The notes under the pieces are model-generated. The model saw nothing but the letters and a program-made list of their open reading frames with translations. It did not search any database and had not been told where the DNA came from. From NCBI RefSeq assembly GCF_900115145.1, contig NZ_FOVL01000012.1:1-64000 (forward strand): a stretch of 64,000 nt of DNA, written 5' to 3'. Below, piece by piece: positions 8,747 to 15,463 of the stretch (within the stretch, counting starts at the first letter, position 1; each line of letters opens with the position of its first letter). The translations under genes and the position numbers were made by a program. The stretch comes from Salegentibacter flavus. GTDB lineage: Bacteria; Bacteroidota; Bacteroidia; Flavobacteriales; Flavobacteriaceae.

Positions 8747-9344
8747 ATTGATGTTCCTTAGCATTCTGCTATTAGGGGCTTCCTGTAAAAATAACGAGGA
8801 CAAAAGTGAAAAAAGCGAGCCGGTGGTCCAGGCTGAAGCCGAACCCCTACCGGAGATGAGTGTTTTTCAACTACCATCTTCCTGGACTACTCAGGAAGGG
8901 AAAGATATTCAGTTGGAAGAATTACGTGGTGAGGTGCTGGTTATGGTGATGATCTATACTTCCTGTCAGGCTGCCTGTCCAAGGCTGGTAGCCGATATGA
9001 GGAACATTCAGAAAAAAGTTTCAGAAGAAGCTAATAGAGAGACAAAGTATGTTTTTGTAAGTATAGATCCTGAAGTAGATACCCCCGAACGCCTAAAAGC
9101 CTTCGCTAAAGAGAACGAAATGGATAATGACCAATGGTTGTTCCTTCGGGGAGATATAGAGGATACCCGGGAGTTTGCTGCAGTGCTGGCGGTAAATTAT
9201 AAACGCATTTCTCCAATGGACTTTTCACACTCCAATATTATAAGTGTTTTTGACAAAGACGGGGTTATGGTGCATCAGAAAGAGGGTTTAGGCACCAATG
9301 ATACTCAAACTATCGATACTATCGAGCAGCATGCCATCGATTAA
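8712..9344 (+). CDS. SCO family copper chaperone lipoprotein
   Basis: A thioredoxin-fold protein of the SCO1/SenC family. The copper site is Cys85-Q-A-A-Cys89 (CxxxC) with His173 in DFSHSN. The sequence KYVFVSIDPEVDTPERLKAF is typical of the family. A lipobox LLGASC places it on a periplasmic membrane face. ATG 8712 or ATG 8733 could start it. Both lie inside the preceding gene, whose stop is at 8746, so translation is probably coupled. In this operon it most likely delivers copper to, or keeps reduced, the NirK sites. Confidence 0.88.
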   Translation: MKKKIQPMKLYKLMFLSILLLGASCKNNEDKSEKSEPVVQAEAEPLPEMSVFQLPSSWTTQEGKDIQLEELRGEVLVMVMIYTSCQAACPRLVADMRNIQKKVSEEANRETKYVFVSIDPEVDTPERLKAFAKENEMDNDQWLFLRGDIEDTREFAAVLAVNYKRISPMDFSHSNIISVFDKDGVMVHQKEGLGTNDTQTIDTIEQHAID

Positions 9345-9495
9345 TTAAACACTTCCTGCTAAACTTCACTGTAAAAATTTAGAGATTCCTAAGTATTTTT
9401 AATTCCGGATACTAATGAAAAGCTTTGTTGATGGGCATTGGCCCCGTTTAGATATTGTCTTACATTTATAGCCAATTCGGAAAGACAGATTACAA

Positions 9496-10290
9496 ATGCA
9501 AAAAACGAATTTCGAAATCTCTAAAATGGACTGCCCTTCGGAGGAAAATCTTATCCGGATGAAGCTTGATGGAATTCCCGGGATTAAGAACCTGGACTTT
9601 GATATCCCCAACCGAAAATTAAGCGTTTTCCATATTGGTCAACCTGATCAAATCGAAAAATCCCTTCAGGAACTGAATTTAGGAGCACACAAATTATCCT
9701 CCGAGCCTACCGACCAAACGAATTTCGAAGAAAATTCAACTCAGAAAAAATTGCTTTGGACGGTACTCGCTATAAATTTCGCTTTTTTTATCATCGAAAT
9801 GACTACGGGCCTGATTTCAGGGTCCATGGGATTGGTTGCCGACAGTCTGGACATGCTGGCCGATTCCTTCGTTTACGGAATAAGTCTTCTTGCCGTAGGC
9901 GGCACCCTTTCAAGAAAAAAGAGCATTGCGAACCTCGCCGGTTATTTCCAGATAATTCTGGCCGTTGTCGGATTTGCCGAGGTTTTGAGACGCTTTTTTA
10001 TGGTGGAAGAACTCCCCGATTTCAATACTATGATCATCATTTCTATTTTTGCTCTTTTGGCAAACGCCTTTTCTTTGTATTTACTCCAGCAATCTAAGAG
10101 CAAAGAGGAAGCCCATATGAAAGCAAGTATGATCTTTACTTCAAACGATGTGATCATAAACCTGGGAGTGATTACCGCAGGTCTTCTGGTAAACTGGCTT
10201 AACTCCAGCAAACCCGACCTGATTATTGGAACCATTGTATTTATACTGGTTATTCAGGGCGCCATCAGGATACTTAAAGTTGGGAAGTAA
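9496..10290 (+). CDS. CDF-type cation transporter with HMA-like N-terminal domain
   Basis: 264 residues. The first 70 resemble a heavy-metal-associated domain (FEISKMDCPSEENLIRMKL), but only one of the two usual cysteines is present. From about residue 85 a cation diffusion facilitator membrane domain follows, with MGLVADSLDMLADSFVYG carrying the helix II aspartates and about six helices. CDF proteins export divalent metals such as Zn, Co or Fe. The usual cytoplasmic C-terminal domain is missing, as in short members. It follows the nirK operon after 150 bases and lies beside an integrase scar. Confidence 0.8.
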   Translation: MQKTNFEISKMDCPSEENLIRMKLDGIPGIKNLDFDIPNRKLSVFHIGQPDQIEKSLQELNLGAHKLSSEPTDQTNFEENSTQKKLLWTVLAINFAFFIIEMTTGLISGSMGLVADSLDMLADSFVYGISLLAVGGTLSRKKSIANLAGYFQIILAVVGFAEVLRRFFMVEELPDFNTMIIISIFALLANAFSLYLLQQSKSKEEAHMKASMIFTSNDVIINLGVITAGLLVNWLNSSKPDLIIGTIVFILVIQGAIRILKVGK

Positions 10291-10330
10291 ATTGGTTTGT
10301 CTGCGCTATATGCGGAGATTTTGTACCTTT

Positions 10331-10607
10331 TCAATTAACACCTGAAACGGTAATGTTCCATAAACTGGGTATAGCCGTAAGGATCTTTGGCCTGTTCAGG
10401 TATTCCTGGTCTAAGAACTCATTTAGCTCCTGGCAGAATGGGTCTAAACTATTTAGTCGTTTCTTATTTGGATCCTACAGGTCTATATCAGCCTTTCGTT
10501 TCAGACTGATGTTTAACTTTTTTTTTAGCATAATACGGGCACAAATAGGTGTTTGACCCTGCTTAGCCCCTAGAGTTTATAAAAAGCATCGAAAATGTTG
10601 ACGATTT
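10331..10607 (-). pseudogene. Decayed tyrosine recombinase (integrase), N-terminal part
   Basis: Read on the minus strand, the translation resembles the arm-binding start of Bacteroidota integrases. KSSTFSMLFINS lies at about 10607-10570. After a frameshift near 10570 comes GQTPICARIMLKKKLNISLK and RKADIDL. Next is a TAG stop (10475-10477) where the family has Trp of LWDP, then DPNKKRLNS and ELNEFLDQE. Nothing like the catalytic domain follows before a stop at 10331-10333. It sits downstream of tRNA-Arg on the same strand, the usual place for an integrase of a tRNA-integrated element. Confidence 0.65.
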
Positions 10608-10622
10608 GTGAACCAAAATGGA

Positions 10623-10650
10623 TGATATCAATCAATATCACTTGATATCA
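10623..10650. repeat. Two copies of the palindrome TGATATCA
   Basis: TGATATCA occurs at 10623-10630 and at 10643-10650, 20 bases apart, with a related CAATATCA between. It lies between the integrase remnant and the tRNA terminator. It could be a recombinase or regulator site left by the lost element, or chance in AT-rich DNA. Confidence 0.35.
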
Positions 10651-10697
10651 AAAAAAACCAAAACCTTGAAAATCATATGATTAACAAGGTTTTGGTT
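10650..10697 (-). terminator. Rho-independent terminator of the tRNA-Arg gene
   Basis: AACCAAAACCTTG (10656-10668) pairs perfectly with CAAGGTTTTGGTT (10685-10697), a 13-bp stem. On the minus strand the stem is followed by a run of Ts. It lies 20 bases after the tRNA 3' end. Confidence 0.8.
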
Positions 10698-10716
10698 TTG
10701 GTTAAAACACTCCCAG

Positions 10717-10788
10717 TAGCCTCGCCAGGAATCGAACCTGGATCTAAAGTTTAGGAAACTTCTATTCTATCCATTGAACTACGAGGCC
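10717..10788 (-). tRNA. tRNA-Arg, anticodon CCT
   Basis: The minus strand folds into a complete 72-nt cloverleaf. The acceptor stem is GGCCTCG/CGAGGCT with one G-U pair at the end. The D stem is GTTC/GAAT and the anticodon stem GAAGT/ACTTT with loop TTCCTAA. The T arm is CCAGG-TTCGATT-CCTGG, with discriminator A at 10717. The anticodon CCT (10753-10755) reads AGG codons. CCA is not encoded. A strong terminator follows. Confidence 0.95.
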
Positions 10789-10867
10789 GCACAAGGGCCA
10801 CAAAAATAATAATGTTTTGAGAAAAAATTGAAATTCCCTCATAAAACTTCGCAAAGCATTTGGAAAC

Positions 10868-10897
10868 TTTGTAATTTCAGTTTGAACTTAACTTTTG
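10868..10897 (+). promoter_or_regulatory. Putative promoter of the small lipoprotein gene
   Basis: TTTG at 10868-10871 is followed after 17 bases by TAACTTTTG at 10889-10897, a -7 box with one extra T. The ATG at 10902 would be almost at the transcription start, giving a very short or absent leader. Confidence 0.4.
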
Positions 10898-10901
10898 CAT
10901 T

Positions 10902-11207
10902 ATGAAATTACTCGCAACTATAAGCAGTTTCATCTTTTTATTTGCCAACACCTGTAATTCACCAGAAGGTCAAAGTAATCAACTGCAGCTTACCGGAACC
11001 CTTGAAGCTACAGGGATTACCTCTTATCAATATGGAAGTCATACCCTTACTACCGAAGATACTTTTTACGCGCTTCGAAGTGAAAAGATAGACCTCAGCA
11101 AATTTGAAGGCAAAACCGTTAGCGTTGAAGGAGAAAAAGTAGAAGGTTATCCCGTAGATGGTGGCCCCGATTATATTGAAGTAAACAATATCAAAGAAAA
11201 GGAATAA
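10902..11207 (+). CDS. Small secreted lipoprotein, unknown function
   Basis: A 101-residue protein with a signal peptide and a likely lipobox near FANTC (Cys18). The rest has alternating short strands (LQLTGTLEATGITSYQYGSHTL, then DLSKFEGKTVSVEGEKVEG), which suggests a small OB-like beta barrel as in nucleic-acid-free periplasmic tRNA_anti-like proteins. That fold call is a guess. It stands alone, divergent from the tRNA. Confidence 0.6.
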   Translation: MKLLATISSFIFLFANTCNSPEGQSNQLQLTGTLEATGITSYQYGSHTLTTEDTFYALRSEKIDLSKFEGKTVSVEGEKVEGYPVDGGPDYIEVNNIKEKE

Positions 11208-11323
11208 GCGGTTTCTTTAATACATCTGCTTTTTCCGGAATGAAGTTTTTTCAAGGATACATCCGAGTTGGCATCATACTCCTTAAAGAAGATTGCATAC
11301 CTTTAATACCTAAATAATTAAAA

Positions 11324-12310
11324 ATGAAAACAATTTTACTTTCGGCTATGGCCATTTTATTATGCCTGCCGGTTTTTTCTCAAAATCCAGGAGTTGAAAA
11401 AGAGGCATTTGCCCATACCTATTCTATTGTTGCCAGAGATACTGCTACCGGTGAAATGGCAGTTGGAGTGCAAAGCCATTGGTTTTCTGTAGGACCATTA
11501 GTAGCCTGGGGAAAAAGTGGCGTTGGGGTGGTTGCCACCCAATCTTTTGTAAACCCGGAATATGGACCGCGCGGACTTAAATTAATGGAAGAAGGGAAAA
11601 CTGCAGTAGAAGCTTTAGAAGAAATCGCCAATTCAGATAGTGGACGGGAATACAGACAGGTGGCTTTTTTGGATAGCCACGGAAACACTGCAGCATTTAC
11701 CGGCCAGAACTGTGTAGAAGCTGCCAGCCATATAACCGATGAAAATTTTTCGGTGCAGGCCAATATGATGCTTAACGAAGAGACTGTGCCGGCAATGGCA
11801 GAGAGTTTCAGCCGTAATTCTCATCTTCCCCTGGCTGAAAGGGTCCTAGAAGCCTTAAAGGCAGCCCAGGAAACAGGTGGTGATATCCGTGGAAAACAGT
11901 CGGCAGCCTTGATTGTAGTTGGAGCAAATAGAGTAGAAGAAAGCTGGAAAGATAAAAAGATAGATCTTCGGGTAGATGATCATGCTGAACCTATTAAGGA
12001 ATTGGGGCGGCTCCTGAGAACCGCCCGTGCCTATGAATATATGAATCGTGGCGATCTTGCCATGGAAGATGGTGACGTAGATAAGGCTTTGGAGGAATAT
12101 GGTGCCGCAGAAAAAATGTTCCCCGATAACCTGGAGATGCAATTCTGGAAGGCGGTAGCCCTGGCCAATGCGGGAGAAATTAAGGAAGCAAAGCCTGTTT
12201 TCGATAAGATCTTCAAAAAAGATAAAAACTGGCGTGAAATGTTAAAGAGATTACCAAAAGCCGGGCTCTTAGATGTTAGTGACGAAGAATTGAAGCAACT
12301 CACCGATTAG
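11324..12310 (+). CDS. DUF1028 domain protein with C-terminal TPR-like helices
   Basis: A 328-residue secreted protein with a signal peptide to about residue 19. Residues about 28-225 match DUF1028, an Ntn-hydrolase-like family. Its markers are HTYSIVARDTATGEMAVGVQ, a GVVATQSFVNPEYGPRGL stretch and QANMMLNEETVPAMA. The C-terminal 100 residues are two or three helical hairpins (AYEYMNRGDLAMEDGDVDKA) of TPR type, probably for protein binding. The molecular activity of DUF1028 proteins is not established. It appears to be monocistronic. Confidence 0.85.
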   Translation: MKTILLSAMAILLCLPVFSQNPGVEKEAFAHTYSIVARDTATGEMAVGVQSHWFSVGPLVAWGKSGVGVVATQSFVNPEYGPRGLKLMEEGKTAVEALEEIANSDSGREYRQVAFLDSHGNTAAFTGQNCVEAASHITDENFSVQANMMLNEETVPAMAESFSRNSHLPLAERVLEALKAAQETGGDIRGKQSAALIVVGANRVEESWKDKKIDLRVDDHAEPIKELGRLLRTARAYEYMNRGDLAMEDGDVDKALEEYGAAEKMFPDNLEMQFWKAVALANAGEIKEAKPVFDKIFKKDKNWREMLKRLPKAGLLDVSDEELKQLTD

Positions 12311-12368
12311 ATTATTAATTCGCTGTCTTTCTTATTACCTTAGCAAATCAGGAAAAAATTTAACCCTT

Positions 12369-12734
12369 ATGAAAAATTCAGCAACAAAAATATTACTTTC
12401 TATCCTTGTGGTAAGCTTCGGGCTTTTTACCGCTTGTAAGGATGAAGAAAAAACAACTGAAACCAGCAGAGAGACACCAAGTGTAAATTCCACTACTCAG
12501 GAAAGCAGCGCCAGTAGTTCAGAAGCTCCCGAATTGAATCCTAAACATGGGGAACCTTTTCACCGCTGTGATATTCCGGTAGGAGCACCTTTAGATCAGG
12601 CAGCCTCTACCCAGCAAAACACAAGTACTCAGTCTCCGGTGCGATTGAAGAGCTCAACTCCTAAGATCAATCCGCCTCACGGAGAACCGGGGCATTCCTG
12701 TTCAATTCCGGTTGGCGCACCTTTGGAAGGATAA
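12369..12734 (+). CDS. Lipoprotein with a duplicated HGEPxHxCxIPVGAPL motif
   Basis: A 121-residue protein with a lipobox (GLFTAC, Cys22) and a Ser/Thr-rich linker. It has two copies of the motif NPxHGEPxHxCxIPVGAPL, the first at about residues 57-76 and the second at about 100-119, separated by another low-complexity linker. Each copy offers two His and one Cys as possible metal ligands. I recall the motif recurring in Bacteroidota hypothetical proteins but know no function. A terminator follows directly. Confidence 0.75.
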   Translation: MKNSATKILLSILVVSFGLFTACKDEEKTTETSRETPSVNSTTQESSASSSEAPELNPKHGEPFHRCDIPVGAPLDQAASTQQNTSTQSPVRLKSSTPKINPPHGEPGHSCSIPVGAPLEG

Positions 12735-12750
12735 AAATATCAGCAACATA

Positions 12751-12790
12751 AAAAAAATCCGTAGCTCATTAGAACTACGGATTTTTTTTT
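12751..12790. terminator. Bidirectional rho-independent terminator
   Basis: AAATCCGTAG (12755-12764) pairs with CTACGGATTT (12775-12784) around a CTCATTAGAA loop. T runs flank the stem on both strands. It serves the lipoprotein gene on the plus strand and the M28 peptidase gene on the minus strand. Confidence 0.85.
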
Positions 12791-12807
12791 GGAAAATTCT
12801 TATTGAT

Positions 12808-14355
12808 TTAATCCAGGCCTCCTCTTCGTGTCGCATCTTTTGGTTCCGGCCAGGTCATTTGCTCTCCCGTTCTTCTACTAACAGGAAGCACCCTTTTCTC
12901 ACGGGAAGTCGTTTCAGGATCTTCACTCGCCATATAGGTTAGGATAGCAGTTAAGATCACGTTTCTTCTCACATCATCAAAAACGATCTTGTCGTAAGTG
13001 TCCAGGTTGGTATGCCAGGTATAGTTCCAGTAATTCCAGCTAAGCGAACTCAACATAAAACCTGGTGCGCCTGCAGCCACAAAAGAAGAATGATCTGAGC
13101 CTCCTCCGGAAGGCGTTCCGGGAAAAGTGGTTTCAATATCATACTTGATCTCATCCGGGACTGCTTCCATCCATCTTCCAAGGTAATCGTAAGCGTGCAG
13201 GAATCCCTGGCCGTTTATCCTGGCCACCCTTCCAGTACCATTATCCTGGTTAAATAACGCCTGAACATTCTCTACAATTTCAGGATTGTCTTTTACAAAG
13301 GCACGAGAACCGTTCAAGCCTTGCTCTTCACTCCCCCAATGTCCGGCAATAATAGTTCGTTTTGGGTTAGGATAAAGTTTCTTTAAAATTTTCATTGTTT
13401 CCATCATCACCACAGTACCAGTACCATTATCTGTCGCACCGGTTCCGCCATCCCAGGAATCGAAATGCGCAGAAAGAATAATATATTCTTCCGGTTTTTC
13501 GGTGCCTTCAATTCTCGCGATAGTATTAAATGCTGGTACTTCGCCCATATCTTCCGATTCAGCCACAATTCTAAGTTCAGGTTTATCGCCATATTCTGCA
13601 AGACGGTAAACAAGGCCGTAATCTTCCAGGTTCATATCAATAGTGGGAATATTTTGGGTGTAAGCCCCAAAAACTTTATTAGCTCCAAATCCGCGGGACC
13701 AGTATAATGTCACAATAGCAGCAGCACCTGCTTTTTCAAGGGCAAGGTGAAGACTTTTGTTATTGTGTCCGGTTTTTTCCATTTTTTCCCTCCAGGCCTG
13801 TTCCTGCTCCTCGCGCTGATCTTTCATTTTCTGAAAAGATTCCTCGGTGGCCCATTCTTCCCAGTTTTCATCGGGCCTCCCTGTAGGCTGGTACATGGAA
13901 GCCAGTACGATTTTGCCTTTTACTGATGTCAGATTCTTTACAAAATCAAGAGAATCAGAAGCTTCAGGAAGTAAAACTACTTCGGCCGTAACGCCCTTCC
14001 TTTTAGTAGAAGGACTCCAGGCCAGTTGGCGCGCCTGCAGGCTCTGAACTCTTGGCTCAATAAGATCTACGTGGGTAACTCCGCGCTCCCAGCCTTTCCA
14101 GGTTCCCCATTGCTGGTTTTCGGCAGAAATGCCCCAGCTTTCATATTTTTTCACTGCCCAATCGTGAGCATTTTCCATCTGTGGCGTGCCCACAAGTCTG
14201 GGACCAACAACGTCCATTAATTCATGGGCGAGTTGCTCTAAGTCAGAGTTCTCGTTGACTTCATTAATAATGTTTTCAACAACCCGGTCCTCTTGGGCAG
14301 AAATTGTCACTGAAACCAAAAAAGCACAGAGTACTGCGAGTAATTTGTTGTTCAT
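12808..14355 (-). CDS. Secreted M28 family metallopeptidase
   Basis: A 515-residue protein with a cleavable signal peptide (about 1-20). It belongs to the plasma glutamate carboxypeptidase-like branch of M28. A protease-associated insert covers about residues 130-260. The di-zinc catalytic domain shows AHFDSWDGG (His and catalytic Asp), ATDNGTG (bridging Asp), GSEEQGLNGS (Glu base and Glu ligand), FNQDNGTG (Asp ligand) and a final His in TWHTNLDTYDKI. It probably trims peptides in the periplasm or outside the cell. It is monocistronic and ends at a shared terminator. Confidence 0.9.
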   Translation of the reverse strand: MNNKLLAVLCAFLVSVTISAQEDRVVENIINEVNENSDLEQLAHELMDVVGPRLVGTPQMENAHDWAVKKYESWGISAENQQWGTWKGWERGVTHVDLIEPRVQSLQARQLAWSPSTKRKGVTAEVVLLPEASDSLDFVKNLTSVKGKIVLASMYQPTGRPDENWEEWATEESFQKMKDQREEQEQAWREKMEKTGHNNKSLHLALEKAGAAAIVTLYWSRGFGANKVFGAYTQNIPTIDMNLEDYGLVYRLAEYGDKPELRIVAESEDMGEVPAFNTIARIEGTEKPEEYIILSAHFDSWDGGTGATDNGTGTVVMMETMKILKKLYPNPKRTIIAGHWGSEEQGLNGSRAFVKDNPEIVENVQALFNQDNGTGRVARINGQGFLHAYDYLGRWMEAVPDEIKYDIETTFPGTPSGGGSDHSSFVAAGAPGFMLSSLSWNYWNYTWHTNLDTYDKIVFDDVRRNVILTAILTYMASEDPETTSREKRVLPVSRRTGEQMTWPEPKDATRRGGLD

Positions 14356-14438
14356 TGCGTATTAATTTTATTTTTTCAAATATATCACAAAAAAAACCGC
14401 CGCAAGCGACAGTTTCTTTGTCAGGTATACATGAATAA

Positions 14439-15266
14439 TTAATCTATCCAGATCATATCGAATAAAACAATCCTGTACTCCTTTTTGGTTTCATCATAAC
14501 TTATTCGGTAACGGGTAGGATAAAACACCTCGCTTACCTGATATTTTTCCGGTTGTGGGATTTCAAAACTTTCATCCAGTCTTTCCTGCAGGTATTCCAT
14601 AGTGATCATAGGCTCAAGAAAAATAAACGCCCCATCATAAGAACCATAAAGAAATGTTTGTGAAAATAAACCGCCTTCTTCAAGTTCAGGAGCATCTTCG
14701 CTCAACCAGTGTTTCCCCATATAAAGTTCATAACCGGGACCCGGAAAATAGCTAACAGGCCAGTATTGGAGCTCAGGAAGAATTTCGGCTTTTTCATCGT
14801 CGGTGATTTCCATTTTTTCTTCTTCCGATATCATGTAAAAATGAATATCAAAATGAGGGAATTCGTAAAAGAATGGTTCATGGCCTTCTACCATCCAGCC
14901 AAGATCTATATGATCGAAAGGTAGTTTATCTGCTTTCTTATGAATTTCCAGGCTAAATTCCTCAATATGTGAAGGTAATCTATCCAGTACTTTTTCTGAC
15001 ATTTTTAACCCAATCTCCACCGGATCTCCTTCGTGGCTCATGGTAACAAGGCTGCGAACTACACCATTTCCAAAAAGAACTGCCGGGCCGTAAAAGGTAT
15101 TGGTTTTTTCAGCTTTTTCAGCTTTTTTCTCCATCTCCAGATTTACCTCGTCGATCTGAGTAGCAGGCAAATTTTCCTGCTCACAAGCAGTAAAAAGCAA
15201 TAAAAGAAATGGAAAAATGTAAAGCAACTTTCCAAAAGTAATTTCATTATTTAAAAATTTTTTCAT
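14439..15266 (-). CDS. TTHB210-like (DUF5602-type) lipoprotein
   Basis: A 275-residue lipoprotein with a long n-region and lipobox LLLFTAC (Cys28). The segments FYGPAVLFGNGVVRSLVTM, PVEIGLKMSEKVLDRLP and FPHFDIHFYMISEEE match the pattern I know from the Thermus TTHB210 family. In that family the His-rich FPHFDIHFY stretch could bind metal. In Thermus the prototype is controlled by an extracytoplasmic sigma factor, but no sigma gene is nearby here. The assignment rests on remembered motifs. Confidence 0.6.
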   Translation of the reverse strand: MKKFLNNEITFGKLLYIFPFLLLLFTACEQENLPATQIDEVNLEMEKKAEKAEKTNTFYGPAVLFGNGVVRSLVTMSHEGDPVEIGLKMSEKVLDRLPSHIEEFSLEIHKKADKLPFDHIDLGWMVEGHEPFFYEFPHFDIHFYMISEEEKMEITDDEKAEILPELQYWPVSYFPGPGYELYMGKHWLSEDAPELEEGGLFSQTFLYGSYDGAFIFLEPMITMEYLQERLDESFEIPQPEKYQVSEVFYPTRYRISYDETKKEYRIVLFDMIWID

Positions 15267-15463
15267 AATACAAATGTTTAGTTATCAATGTTTTAAATAT
15301 AAAAAAAATGAAAAATGGATGCAAAATATAACTTCCTGTTGCTAGGAAATTACAGGAAAACCCGTAACAAAATTTTAACTATATTGGCTCTTCAATCATA
15401 AAAATCAACAAACCTCAACCATTGTAAAATTCCCGGGCTAACGCCCGCTTATCTCTTCCTTTT

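Noticed and set aside
10353-10556. Plus-strand open frame of 67 codons
   Set aside because: It is antisense to the integrase remnant, whose minus-strand translation is family-like in pieces. The plus-strand protein has no recognisable feature.
10717-10788. A second copy of the tRNA-Arg 3' end marking the far end of an island
   Set aside because: I looked near 6.1-6.4 kb, 9.35-9.5 kb and 10.3 kb and found no matching segment, so island borders are not claimed.
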